Shown in pieces: positions 20,985-28,764 of a stretch of DNA of 33,986 bases. This stretch comes from Avoscillospira sp045579045 (lineage in GTDB: Bacteria > Bacillota > Clostridia > Oscillospirales > Oscillospiraceae): positions 1-33,986 of the forward strand of contig JAZNLL010000090.1 of the NCBI GenBank assembly GCA_045579045.1, written 5' to 3'. The notes beneath the pieces were generated by a model. The model saw only the letters and a list, made by a program, of their open reading frames with translations. It did no database searches and was not told where the DNA came from. How positions within the stretch are numbered: the first letter of the stretch is position 1; each line of letters starts with the position of its first letter. A program made the position numbers and the translations under genes.

Positions 20985-22106
20985 ATGGGAGATGTTGATA
21001 TACTGAAAAAGATAAAGGCATTTATTGCAAAAGAAACGGTGCTGTGTATTGCTGCAGTCTGCGCTGTTCTGACCATGTTCCTCGTTCCGCCGGATGCGGA
21101 ATACCTGCACTATATTGATTTTCGTGTGCTGTGTCTGTTGTTTTGCCTGATGGCGGTGGTTGCAGGCCTGAAGGCGATCGGCTCCTTTGAATGGCTGACC
21201 TATCAGCTTCTCCGCCGCATTCAAAGCGGACGGATTTTAAGTGTGACCTTGGTCCTGCTTCCGTTTTTCTGTTCCATGTTCGTCACCAACGATGTGGCAC
21301 TGATCATCTTCATTCCCTTTACGCTCATGCTGTTGGAGCAGCTCGGTTGCGGAATGAATATCGTCCCTGTGACCGTTCTGCAGACCATTGCTGCCAATCT
21401 GGGCAGTATGGCTACCCCTGTGGGCAATCCCCAGAACCTTTACCTTTATGCGTTTTACAACATGAATATCGGTGACTTTTTCTCCGTCACTCTGCCCCTA
21501 ACGGCTGTCAGTTTTGTGGTTTTGGCTGCTGCATCTGTTCCGCTGCTGCCGAAAAAACTCCCGGAGCAGAAGCTGGAACGTGCCGAGATCAGCAGCATCG
21601 GCCATCTGCTTGCCTATCTGGCTTTGTTTGCGCTGTGTCTGCTCACGGTTTTCAGAGTGGTTCCGTATACTGTAACAACGGCAGTCACAGTTGTTGTTCT
21701 TCTGGTGATTGCACGGAAGCTGTTCCGTGAGATCGATTTTATGCTGCTGCTGACCTTTGTCTGTTTCTTTGTGGTGTCTGAAAATTTGGGTCGTGTGGAT
21801 GCCATCCGCAGTTTCCTGCAGAGACTTCTGCAGGCTAACACCCTTCTGACCGCCGTGGGCACCAGTCAGGTGATCAGCAATGTCCCTGCCGCTGTGGTCC
21901 TGTCCGGTTTTACGGATCAATGGCAGCAAATGCTTGCCGGTGTCAATATTGGCGGTCTGGGTACACCCATTGCATCTCTTGCCAGTTTGATCACTTTGAA
22001 ATTCTATATGCGCTGGCCTGATGCAAAAATCGGAAGATTCCTCGGTTTCTTCATGGCAGCAAACATCATCGGTCTTGCAATTTTGCTGGCTGTATCTGTT
22101 ATTTGA
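20985..22106 (+). CDS. SLC13/ArsB-NhaD-type anion permease
   Basis: The protein has 373 residues and roughly ten membrane segments. The ion-transporter superfamily signatures are present: FVTNDVALIIFIPF (about residues 98-111), ANLGSMATPVGNPQNLYLY (re-entrant loop, about 136-154) and, in the second half, TSQVISNVPAAVVLSGF followed by GLGTPIASLASLITLKFY. The ArsB/CitM/NhaD-like group carries dicarboxylates, citrate, arsenite or sodium/proton exchange. Its length is short of the usual 420 or so residues. The start at ATG 20985 has only a weak ribosome binding site, so translation may be coupled to the TauE-like gene. It ends in a strong terminator. Substrate is unknown. Confidence 0.82.
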   Translation: MGDVDILKKIKAFIAKETVLCIAAVCAVLTMFLVPPDAEYLHYIDFRVLCLLFCLMAVVAGLKAIGSFEWLTYQLLRRIQSGRILSVTLVLLPFFCSMFVTNDVALIIFIPFTLMLLEQLGCGMNIVPVTVLQTIAANLGSMATPVGNPQNLYLYAFYNMNIGDFFSVTLPLTAVSFVVLAAASVPLLPKKLPEQKLERAEISSIGHLLAYLALFALCLLTVFRVVPYTVTTAVTVVVLLVIARKLFREIDFMLLLTFVCFFVVSENLGRVDAIRSFLQRLLQANTLLTAVGTSQVISNVPAAVVLSGFTDQWQQMLAGVNIGGLGTPIASLASLITLKFYMRWPDAKIGRFLGFFMAANIIGLAILLAVSVI

Positions 22107-22111
22107 TTGCA

Positions 22112-22148
22112 AAAAAAGAAAGTTCACAAAAGGTGAACTTTCTTTTTT
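22112..22148. terminator. Bidirectional terminator, second copy of the repeated hairpin
   Basis: A perfect 16-bp stem (22112-22127 with 22133-22148), loop AAAAG, flanked by A and T runs. It shares its stem sequence with the tRNA-Pro terminator at 20025-20062. Confidence 0.92.
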
Positions 22149-22156
22149 GTTAAGTC

Positions 22157-22185
22157 TTGCAATAGAACAAATTCTGCGATACAAT
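22157..22185 (+). promoter_or_regulatory. Promoter of the cysteine-synthase-like gene: TTGCAA-17-TACAAT
   Basis: TTGCAA at 22157-22162 and TACAAT at 22180-22185, spacer 17, followed by a 30-base leader with TTAGGAGAAA before ATG 22218. Confidence 0.75.
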
Positions 22186-22217
22186 AGCACCCGAATGTTT
22201 TTTAGGAGAAATTTGTC

Positions 22218-23147
22218 ATGATTTATCAGAATGTTTTGACTGCCATGGGCAATACGCCCCTCATTCAGCTGAATCGTATGGTTCCCAAGGATGCTGCAAG
22301 GGTTCTCGTCAAGTATGAAGGACTGAATGTTGGCGGTTCCATCAAAACCCGTGTGGCCTACAACATGGTCAAAGATGCCATCAAGAGAGGCAAGATCACG
22401 AAGGATACTGTCATTGTCGAGCCGACTTCCGGTAATCAGGGCATCGGTTTGGCGCTGGTCGGTGCCGTTTTGGGCTATAAGGTTCGTATCATCATGCCCG
22501 ATTCCGTTAGTGTGGAGCGTCGGAAGCTGATGAAGCACTACGGCGCTGAGGTGGTGCTGATTCACGATAAGGGCAATATCGGCGATGCCATTGAAGAATG
22601 TCTGCAAACTGCCCTGCGGATGCAGAGAGAGGAACCCAATGTCTATGTTCCTCAGCAGTTTGAGAATCCCGCCAATCCTATGATCCACCGCTATCAGACC
22701 GGTCTGGAGATTTTGGAGCAGGTAGGCGGCCCCATTGATGGTTTCTGTTCCGGTATCGGTACCGGCGGTACCATCACCGGTATCGGTGAGACTTTGAAGG
22801 CACTCAATCCCCACATGACGATCTGGGCAGTGGAACCGGAAAATGCAGCTTTCCTTGCCGGCGGTACTGTTGGCTCTCATCTGCAGATGGGCATCGGTGA
22901 TGGTTTGATTCCTGAGATTCTGAATCAGAATATCTATGAGTATATCTATATCGTCAGTGACGAAGAAGCTTTGGATACTGCCCGCAGACTGGCCCGGGAA
23001 GAAGGTCTCATGTGCGGCATTTCCTCCGGTACCAACGTGGCAGCTGCCATTCAGCTGGCGAAGAAGCTTGGCCCCGGTAAGACCGTCGTCACCATTCTGC
23101 CCGATACGGCAGAGCGTTATTTCTCTACTCCCTTGTTTGATGAATGA
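22218..23147 (+). CDS. PLP-dependent cysteine synthase family enzyme
   Basis: The protein has 309 residues, the usual CysK length. The fold-type II PLP signatures are present: AMGNTPLIQLNRM at the N-terminus, the PLP lysine K43 in GGSIKTR, the substrate-binding loop EPTSGNQGIG (about 68-77), the phosphate-cup GTGGTITGIGE (about 181-191) and GISSGTN near the C-terminus. Typical CysK reads SVKDR and SGNTG; here they are SIKTR and SGNQG, a variant seen in clostridial CysK-like enzymes, so substrate use may differ (O-acetylserine, O-phosphoserine or another beta-replacement). It is a single-gene unit with its own promoter and terminator. Confidence 0.88.
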   Translation: MIYQNVLTAMGNTPLIQLNRMVPKDAARVLVKYEGLNVGGSIKTRVAYNMVKDAIKRGKITKDTVIVEPTSGNQGIGLALVGAVLGYKVRIIMPDSVSVERRKLMKHYGAEVVLIHDKGNIGDAIEECLQTALRMQREEPNVYVPQQFENPANPMIHRYQTGLEILEQVGGPIDGFCSGIGTGGTITGIGETLKALNPHMTIWAVEPENAAFLAGGTVGSHLQMGIGDGLIPEILNQNIYEYIYIVSDEEALDTARRLAREEGLMCGISSGTNVAAAIQLAKKLGPGKTVVTILPDTAERYFSTPLFDE

Positions 23148-23148
23148 T

Positions 23149-23175
23149 AAAAAGAGCCGCATTGCGGCTCTTTTT
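23149..23175. terminator. Shared bidirectional terminator between convergent genes
   Basis: A perfect 12-bp stem (23149-23160 with 23164-23175), loop ATT, with A and T tracts on either side. It serves the cysteine-synthase-like gene and the minus-strand SDR gene. Confidence 0.92.
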
Positions 23176-23178
23176 TTG

Positions 23179-23925
23179 TTACGTTCTTGCCATACCGTCC
23201 ACACGGAGGACAACACCTGTGATATAGGATGCTTCATCGGATGCGAGGAAGGCGAATGCGTTTGCAATATCCTCCGGCTGACCCAATCTGCGAAGCGGAA
23301 TTTGGTTGATCAGAGGTTCAATGACCTCCTTGGGAACGGCCTTCATCATGTCCGTTTCTGTGATACCCGGAGCTACGGCATTGACCCGAATGCCCTTGGG
23401 ACCCAGTTCTCTTGCCAGAGAAGTGGTCAGGCCGTTGACGGCGAATTTGGAAGCCGGGTATGCAAAGCCGCTGGGCTGACCGTAGAAGCTGACCACAGAA
23501 GAGGTGGAGAGAATGACACCGCTGCCTTGCTTCTCCATGTATTCCGCAGCGACCTTTGTGGCGATGAATACACCCTTGACGTTGAGGTCCATAACCTTGT
23601 CAAAGGTCTCTTCCCTATATTGACTGAGAGGTGTGCTTTCGGAGACACCGGCATTGTTGATCAGAATATCGATTCTTCCGTACTTTTCAACGATGCCTGC
23701 AAAGACATTTTTTACATCCTCCAAGCGGGTCAGATCGGGGCTGATGCCTTCAACCGAAGCGGTTGGGTATTGCGCTCTCAGCTTTTCTGCTGCCTTGTCT
23801 GCGTTCTTCTGGGAACTGGCGGTCAGAATGACAGCTGCACCCTCCTGCAAAAATCTCTCAGCGGTAGCAAAGCCAATTCCTCGGCTTCCGCCGGTAATCA
23901 CAGCGACTTTATTTTTCAGTTTCAT
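23179..23925 (-). CDS. SDR family oxidoreductase, 3-oxoacyl-ACP reductase-like
   Basis: The protein has 248 residues, with AGGAGGA seven bases ahead of the minus-strand ATG at 23925. Classical SDR elements: nucleotide-binding TGGSRGIG (residues 11-18), NNAG (90-93), catalytic Ser in STSSVVS (about S142/S143), Y156-x3-K160 in YPASK, and PGITETDM after it. It uses NAD(P)H to reduce a carbonyl or oxidise an alcohol. It resembles FabG, but it stands alone, not in a fatty acid operon, so a sugar- or steroid-type substrate is equally possible. It is transcribed away from the methyltransferase, across a palindromic operator candidate at 23979-23993. Confidence 0.9.
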   Translation of the reverse strand: MKLKNKVAVITGGSRGIGFATAERFLQEGAAVILTASSQKNADKAAEKLRAQYPTASVEGISPDLTRLEDVKNVFAGIVEKYGRIDILINNAGVSESTPLSQYREETFDKVMDLNVKGVFIATKVAAEYMEKQGSGVILSTSSVVSFYGQPSGFAYPASKFAVNGLTTSLARELGPKGIRVNAVAPGITETDMMKAVPKEVIEPLINQIPLRRLGQPEDIANAFAFLASDEASYITGVVLRVDGMART

Positions 23926-23951
23926 AGGAGTTCCTCCTTTGTTTTTTCTTT

Positions 23952-23957
23952 ATTATA
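23952..23957 (-). promoter_or_regulatory. -10 element (TATAAT) of the SDR gene, weak -35
   Basis: On the minus strand TATAAT reads from 23957 to 23952, 27 bases from the start codon. At the -35 position (23975-23980, CAGAAC) there is no consensus, which suggests that an activator is needed. Confidence 0.55.
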
Positions 23958-23978
23958 TATGGCCTATATCAGAAGTTC

Positions 23979-23993
23979 TGTGATTTAATCACA
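23979..23993. promoter_or_regulatory. CRP/FNR-like palindrome TGTGATTTAATCACA
   Basis: A perfect 7-1-7 inverted repeat in the divergent region between the SDR gene and the methyltransferase gene. Its half-sites TGTGA/TCACA are the CRP-family type, though with a five- instead of six-base centre. Relative to the assumed SDR start (about 23945) its centre is near -41; for the methyltransferase it lies just upstream of the -35. Confidence 0.5.
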
Positions 23994-24000
23994 AAAGAAA

Positions 24001-24029
24001 TTGCCTTTGGAATGTGAATTTGTTATACT
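24001..24029 (+). promoter_or_regulatory. Promoter of the methyltransferase gene: TTGCCT-17-TATACT
   Basis: TTGCCT at 24001-24006 and TATACT at 24024-24029 with a 17-base spacer, 27 bases before ATG 24057. Confidence 0.7.
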
Positions 24030-24056
24030 GAAGAAAATAGATTCAGAGGTAACACT

Positions 24057-25214
24057 ATGAAAGAAATTCTTTCCTATGTCATTGAGCATAAATTGCTGAC
24101 GAAACTGACTCTGAGCAAGAGTGGAAGCCCGGAAATGCTTCGTGCTTCCGGTCGTCTCATTGAGATCAAAGGCGAATGTTATCTGGCCTTGGAACAGTTT
24201 TTGTCTGACGGCAAAGCGGTGCAGAAGAATATCCCCGCAGCCGATGCGACAGAGGAAATTGCAAACCTGCTGCCCGATGCTTTCAAACAGCTGAATATGA
24301 TGACCTCTGCCGGTTCCTGTGAGGTAAAGGTGTCCAAGAAGGGTAAGATCACCGTCATCGATAAAATCAAGCGGGAGGCCGCAGAAGCCGTTTTGCTGAA
24401 CCATAACCGCGAAAAGCAGTATATCATTCCTGCTGACCGACCTGTGGATTTTCTGGTGGCGTTGGGTGTGCAGGATGCCGATGGACGCATCTATGATAAG
24501 AAACGTTCCAAGTTCCGTCAGATCAACCGCTTTCTGGAGATGGTTGCCGATGTGGAAGACCGAATCGTTTCCGGCGATGACCTGTATATTCTGGATCTCT
24601 GCTGCGGCAAGAGCTATCTGAGCTTCGCTGTTTACTATTATTTCACCCGGATCAAGCACTATTCCGTGACCATGGACTGCGTGGATCTGAAGAGGGATGT
24701 CATTGCATTCTGTTCCGATCTGGCACAGAAATTGAATTATACGGGTCTGCATTTTACGGCAGGGGATATCCGTGAATTTTCCATACGCAGAACCCCTGAT
24801 CTGACGGTGTCGCTTCATGCCTGCGATATCGCAACGGATATTGTTCTCGCCAAGGCCATGGATTCCGGCTCCCGTGTGATTTTGTCCACACCCTGTTGCC
24901 ACCATGAGATGATGCACCAGCTGAAAGCCGGAGGCGCTGCAACCGATCTGCTGATGGAACATTCCATTTTGAAGCAGAAGTTTGCCGATGCCGCCACAGA
25001 TGCCTTGCGCTGCAAGGTGCTGGAGATCAATGGCTACGATGTGCAGGCCTTGGAACTGATTGACCCGGAGGAAACTCCTAAAAATGTTCTTATCCGTGGC
25101 GTGAAGCGTTCTCAGACCAGTCCCAAGCGGAGAGAAAAACTGAAAGGGGAGTACCAAGCCCTTTGCGAACTCCTTGGGGTGGAGCCCTATCTGAAAAAGG
25201 AATATGTGAAATAA
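24057..25214 (+). CDS. SAM-dependent methyltransferase (Methyltransf_32-like)
   Basis: The protein has 385 residues, with CAGAGGT ahead of ATG 24057. The N-terminal 150 residues form a separate domain (YVIEHKLLTKLTLSKS). The C-terminal part is a Rossmann methyltransferase: motif I LDLCCGKSYLSFAVYY at L179-G184, acidic motif II near MDCVDLKRD, and SLHACDIATD, followed by a metal-like STPCCHHEMM segment. This arrangement is that of the methyltransferase domain 32 group (GSTCD-like), which is thought to act on RNA or protein. It is followed by a terminator, so it is a single-gene unit. The substrate is not known. Confidence 0.82.
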   Translation: MKEILSYVIEHKLLTKLTLSKSGSPEMLRASGRLIEIKGECYLALEQFLSDGKAVQKNIPAADATEEIANLLPDAFKQLNMMTSAGSCEVKVSKKGKITVIDKIKREAAEAVLLNHNREKQYIIPADRPVDFLVALGVQDADGRIYDKKRSKFRQINRFLEMVADVEDRIVSGDDLYILDLCCGKSYLSFAVYYYFTRIKHYSVTMDCVDLKRDVIAFCSDLAQKLNYTGLHFTAGDIREFSIRRTPDLTVSLHACDIATDIVLAKAMDSGSRVILSTPCCHHEMMHQLKAGGAATDLLMEHSILKQKFADAATDALRCKVLEINGYDVQALELIDPEETPKNVLIRGVKRSQTSPKRREKLKGEYQALCELLGVEPYLKKEYVK

Positions 25215-25218
25215 TCGG

Positions 25219-25250
25219 GACCGATGGAGTGTTTGCTCCATCGGTCTTTT
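25219..25250 (+). terminator. Terminator after the methyltransferase gene
   Basis: A perfect 11-bp stem (25219-25229 with 25236-25246), loop TGTTTG, followed by TTTT. Confidence 0.85.
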
Positions 25251-25276
25251 CATATACATCTGAAAGAGGTGATCGA

Positions 25277-25516
25277 ATGAAATTGGCAAATTTTTTCAGC
25301 GGCATATATGTGTTGCTGGCATTGGTACTTCTCTTGCGTGTCTGCAGTTATTGCTATCCATCCGTGCAGCGGGAAATCAAAGCCGTGCTTGGGGGAATGG
25401 AAGGCGGTGCCGTACGTCAGGCCTTTGGTGTTCTGGCAGAGGGGTTGGAAAGCGGAGAGCCGATCCGTGAAACCTTTGCCCAGTCTGTGCAGGTATTATT
25501 TTATGAAAAAGGTTAA
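25277..25516 (+). CDS. Small membrane protein upstream of the SpoIVFB-like protease
   Basis: The protein has 79 residues; ATG 25277 follows AAGAGGTGATC. One N-terminal membrane segment (about residues 8-25, GIYVLLALVLLLRVCSYCY) is followed by a soluble helical tail (AVRQAFGVLAEGLESGEPIRETFAQSV). The last 14 bases overlap the M50 protease gene, so they are translationally coupled. Its position matches SpoIVFA, the partner that holds SpoIVFB inactive, and the tail resembles the start of clostridial SpoIVFA-like proteins, but it lacks their M23 domain. A partner role is inferred from context. Confidence 0.6.
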   Translation: MKLANFFSGIYVLLALVLLLRVCSYCYPSVQREIKAVLGGMEGGAVRQAFGVLAEGLESGEPIRETFAQSVQVLFYEKG

Positions 25517-26060
25517 CATAACGTTTTCTTTTCTTTCGGTGGCATGTATATCGGCATGGTTGGATCATCGGGTCTGCGTCTGCTTTCTGCTGGCTTTGTT
25601 TTGTCATGAACTGGGGCACCTTCTTGCCATGAATTTCAGCGGAGCCTCTGTGTATTGCTTTCGGCTGTCAGCGGCAGGTGCGGTGATTTCCGGTGGCTTC
25701 ACAGGCTACCGGCAGGAATTGGCCTGTGCTGCTGCAGGGCCGCTGTTCAGTTTGCTGCTTTGCCTTTGCTCCTGTCGATGGCATCCGCTACTCTCTGTTG
25801 TATCTGCAATTCTGGGAGCCGTAAATTTGCTCCCTGTCTATCCTCTGGACGGAGGGCGGATTTTTCGCTGTGCATTATTGCTTCATTTGGATTATGACAA
25901 GGCAGATCGGATTTTACGTGTCACGGCAGGGACTGTCTGCTGCCTGTTGATGATCGGAGCGTGCTGGGCAACTGCGGCCCTGCAGGCAGGTCTTTGGCCG
26001 GTGTTTGCAGCCCTTGTTATTTTGTGGAGAGTGGGTCAGGGTGACTGGCAGGAACGATAA
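25503..26060 (+). CDS. M50 site-2 protease, SpoIVFB-like
   Basis: The protein has 185 residues, starting at ATG 25503 inside the previous gene. The zinc motif HELGH is at residues 35-39 within a membrane helix (FLLALFCHELGHLLAM), and the third ligand lies in NLLPVYPLDGGR (D116). Five or six membrane segments are visible and there is no CBS or PDZ domain, which is the minimal SpoIVFB-type layout. SpoIVFB cleaves pro-sigma-K in the mother cell during sporulation, so the host is probably a spore former or descends from one. It is shorter than Bacillus SpoIVFB (about 288 residues). Confidence 0.85.
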   Translation: MKKVNITFSFLSVACISAWLDHRVCVCFLLALFCHELGHLLAMNFSGASVYCFRLSAAGAVISGGFTGYRQELACAAAGPLFSLLLCLCSCRWHPLLSVVSAILGAVNLLPVYPLDGGRIFRCALLLHLDYDKADRILRVTAGTVCCLLMIGACWATAALQAGLWPVFAALVILWRVGQGDWQER

Positions 26061-26065
26061 TACTG

Positions 26066-26094
26066 TTGCTTTTCCGCAGGAAAAAAGTTAAAAT
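26066..26094 (+). promoter_or_regulatory. Promoter of the radical SAM operon: TTGCTT-17-TAAAAT
   Basis: TTGCTT at 26066-26071 and TAAAAT at 26089-26094, 17-base spacer; AGAGGAT ribosome binding site before ATG 26127. Confidence 0.65.
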
Positions 26095-26126
26095 AGAAAA
26101 ATAACGCATACAAAAGAGGATAACCT

Positions 26127-27962
26127 ATGAAACAGTTATTGCAAAGAATTTTGCCTCTGGTGCAAAAGCCTGCCCGATATGTGGGCGGTGAGTACGGCCA
26201 GATCGTAAAGGATAAGGAGAATGTCCGCCTGCGTGTGGCATTCTGTTTTCCGGATACCTATGAAATCGGTATGTCCAACGTGGGCATGCGTATTCTCTAT
26301 GGTCTGATGAATGAAATGGATGGCATCTGGTGTGAGCGCGTGTTTGCTCCCTGGGGTGATATGGAGGAGCAGATGCGCAAGCATCATCTGCCTCTTTTTG
26401 CGCTGGAAAGCCATGATCCTGTAAAAGATTTTGATATTCTTGCCTTTACTGTCGGCTATGAGATGAGCTATACTAATCTTCTCAACATGCTGGATCTGGC
26501 AGAGATCCCACTCTATGCCAAGGATCGGACGGGACTTGAAAATCTGGTTTTCTGCGGCGGTATCTGTACCGTCAACCCGGAACCCCTTTCTGATTTTGTG
26601 GATATCTTTGCCATTGGAGAAGGGGAGGAGCTCACTCCCGAAGTCCTGAACCTCTATCAGAAGGCCAAGGATGAAGGCTGGACGAAGAACGCCTTTTTGC
26701 TGGAAGCTTCCAAAATCCCCGGAATCTATGTCCCGTCCCTTTATGAGCATCAGTATGATGAAAACGGCAAACTGAAGGCCATCATTCCTATGGACGGAGC
26801 ACCGGAAAAGGTGGTCAAGAGAATCATTAAAGATCTGGACAAGGCTTACTATCCCACCAATACCATTGTACCTTCCACGGAGATCGTCCATGACCGTACC
26901 AATCTGGAAGTCTTCCGTGGCTGCATCCGTGGCTGCCGTTTCTGTCAGGCAGGCTTCTGCTACCGTCCTGTCCGTCCCAGAAATGCCGATACCCTGTACA
27001 AGCAGGCGGTAGAATCTCTGGAAAATTCCGGTAATCATGAGATCACCCTGTCCAGTCTGTCTACCTCTGATTATAAACAGCTGGAACCTTTGGCTGATCA
27101 GTTGATGGATTACTGTGAGCAGAAGAAAATCAACCTGTCTCTGCCTTCTCTCCGCGCAGATAACTTCTCCCGGGAACTGATGCTCCGCGTCCAGCGCATC
27201 CGCAAGAGCAGCCTGACCTTTGCACCGGAAGCAGGAACACAGCGCCTTCGTGATGCCATCAATAAAAATGTCACGGAGGAAGAAATTCTTACCACTTGTG
27301 CCAATGCCTTTTCCGGCGGTTGGAACAATGTGAAGCTGTACTTCATGTTGGGCCTTCCTACGGAGACCGATGAAGATGTGGAAGGCATTGCAGAGCTGGT
27401 CTGGAAGATCGTCAAGCTCTGGAAAGAGACTGCCACCAATAAAAAGCGCGGTCTATCCATCAATCTGGCAACGGCCTTCTTTGTGCCAAAGCCCTTTACA
27501 CCCTTCCAGTGGGAAGCCCAGATCACCCCTGAGGAGTATATGCGCAGAGTCCATCTGCTGCAGGAGAAGATCCATAGCAAATCTGTGGACTACCGTTATC
27601 ACGGCAGCGATCTGAGTTATCTGGAAGCGGTTCTGGCCCGTGGCGATCGCCGCCTTTCCAAGGTTCTGGAATATGCCGTGCAGCATGGTGCAAGACTGGA
27701 TGGCTGGGATGAATACTTTAATAATGATGTCTGGATGGATGCATTCCGTGCCTGCGGAATTGACCCGGCCTTTTATGCCCAGAGAGCCTACGAAAAGGAT
27801 GAAGTCCTGCCCTGGCAGACCATTGATGTGGGTGTCAGCAGGGAATTCCTCTGGCGGGAACGGGAACTGTCCTATGAGTCTCAGATCACACCGGACTGCC
27901 GTACCCATTGCAGCGGCTGCGGTGCCAACTGTCTGGAAGGTGGGGTGAAGTGCGATGCTTAG
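26127..27962 (+). CDS. TIGR03960-type radical SAM protein
   Basis: The protein has 611 residues. An N-terminal B12-binding-like Rossmann domain (about 30-180, with VAFCFPDTYEIGMSNVGMRILY and VFCGGICTVNPEPL) precedes a radical SAM domain with the iron-sulfur cysteines C266-x3-C270-x2-C273 (RGCIRGCRFCQAGF). The C-terminus has a conserved cysteine cluster (CRTHCSGCGANCLEGG, about 590-605). Proteins of this group are conserved in Firmicutes and always paired with a DUF2344 gene, as here, where the two overlap by eight bases. The reaction is not known to me; RNA or cofactor modification is often suggested because of its frequent neighbours rng, rplU and rpmA, which are absent here. Confidence 0.9.
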   Translation: MKQLLQRILPLVQKPARYVGGEYGQIVKDKENVRLRVAFCFPDTYEIGMSNVGMRILYGLMNEMDGIWCERVFAPWGDMEEQMRKHHLPLFALESHDPVKDFDILAFTVGYEMSYTNLLNMLDLAEIPLYAKDRTGLENLVFCGGICTVNPEPLSDFVDIFAIGEGEELTPEVLNLYQKAKDEGWTKNAFLLEASKIPGIYVPSLYEHQYDENGKLKAIIPMDGAPEKVVKRIIKDLDKAYYPTNTIVPSTEIVHDRTNLEVFRGCIRGCRFCQAGFCYRPVRPRNADTLYKQAVESLENSGNHEITLSSLSTSDYKQLEPLADQLMDYCEQKKINLSLPSLRADNFSRELMLRVQRIRKSSLTFAPEAGTQRLRDAINKNVTEEEILTTCANAFSGGWNNVKLYFMLGLPTETDEDVEGIAELVWKIVKLWKETATNKKRGLSINLATAFFVPKPFTPFQWEAQITPEEYMRRVHLLQEKIHSKSVDYRYHGSDLSYLEAVLARGDRRLSKVLEYAVQHGARLDGWDEYFNNDVWMDAFRACGIDPAFYAQRAYEKDEVLPWQTIDVGVSREFLWRERELSYESQITPDCRTHCSGCGANCLEGGVKCDA

Positions 27963-28605
27963 ATTACTGTTTGAAAAGACCGGGGACAGCGTTTGGATCT
28001 CTCATCTGGATCTCATGCGTGTGTTCCAGAGAGCCTTCCGCCGTGCAGGCCTGCTGCTGAAGCACTCCCAGGGCTTTACCCCCAGAGCTATCGTTTCCAT
28101 CGCTTTGCCTTTGTCTGTGGGCATGGAGAGCCAATGTGAGTTGCTTGACTTTGAACTGGAGGATGGAACCGTTCCTACGGCAGAGCAGCTCAATGAGAAA
28201 CTGCCGGAGGGCATCCGTGTGCGAAAGGTTTACGAAGCGAAGCGGAAGATTAAAGAATTGACCCATCTTCATGCTGAAGTGGTGTTGACCTATGACAACG
28301 GAGTACCGGAAGGTGCGGAAGCCGGTATCCGGGAACTGTTTTCCCGGCAGGAGCTGATTATGGAGAAACATTCCCGGAAGGGAAGGACGGAAACCAACAT
28401 TCTGCCGATGCTCCGTGACTTTCTTATGACCCGTCCCGATGACAATACACTGAAGTGGAATGTGTTCGTCTGCGCCCAAAATCCTTCGTTGAATCCCCAA
28501 CTTCTGGTCTCTGCACTGGAGATTTATGCCCCTCAGTGGAAGCCTGACTGCGTTTTCAGCCGCCGTGTAGAGATTTATGACGAAGAAGAACGGGTTTTCC
28601 GTTAA
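27955..28605 (+). CDS. DUF2344 (TIGR03936 family) protein, partner of the radical SAM protein
   Basis: The protein has 216 residues, starting at ATG 27955 inside the last codons of the radical SAM gene after AAGGTGGGGTGAAG. The family signature is at the start: LRLLFEKTGDSVWISHLDLMRVFQRAFRRAGL followed by HSQGFTPRAIVSIALPLSVGMES. No membrane segment or cofactor motif is seen. In many bacteria the two domains are fused or adjacent, so the product probably helps substrate recognition for the radical SAM enzyme. Fusion evidence is from general knowledge of the family. Confidence 0.9.
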   Translation: MLRLLFEKTGDSVWISHLDLMRVFQRAFRRAGLLLKHSQGFTPRAIVSIALPLSVGMESQCELLDFELEDGTVPTAEQLNEKLPEGIRVRKVYEAKRKIKELTHLHAEVVLTYDNGVPEGAEAGIRELFSRQELIMEKHSRKGRTETNILPMLRDFLMTRPDDNTLKWNVFVCAQNPSLNPQLLVSALEIYAPQWKPDCVFSRRVEIYDEEERVFR

Positions 28606-28633
28606 AAAACTGCAAAAAATATAAAAATACTGC

Positions 28634-28662
28634 TTGCTTTTTCCAAGTGGTTATGTTAATAT
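28634..28662 (+). promoter_or_regulatory. Promoter of rplS: TTGCTT-17-TAATAT
   Basis: TTGCTT at 28634-28639 and TAATAT at 28657-28662, spacer 17, just upstream of the leader RNA. Confidence 0.75.
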
Positions 28663-28667
28663 GTTTT

Positions 28668-28742
28668 GGTCTGTGAAATGGATGGCCCGCTGCCACAGCC
28701 GGTACGAGAGTACAGCGGCACTTCCTGTGGGTATGGACATCT
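28668..28742 (+). ncRNA. L19 leader-like autoregulatory RNA
   Basis: Between promoter and rplS lies a structured leader. CCACAG at 28694-28699 can pair with CTGTGG at 28726-28731, enclosing a hairpin GTACGAGAGTAC (28702-28713) and the conserved-looking GCGGCACTTC. This arrangement matches the L19 leader of Firmicutes, through which ribosomal protein L19 is thought to lower its own translation. The stretch 28668-28742 ends just before the AAGGAGG site at 28750-28756. The boundaries are approximate. Confidence 0.75.
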
Positions 28743-28764
28743 AAATAATAAGGAGGACAAAACA

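Noticed and set aside
25245..25262. Sporulation sigma-E or sigma-K promoter (CATATACAT) before the M50 pair
   Set aside because: The -10-like bases are only approximate and no matching -35 element is present at the proper distance.
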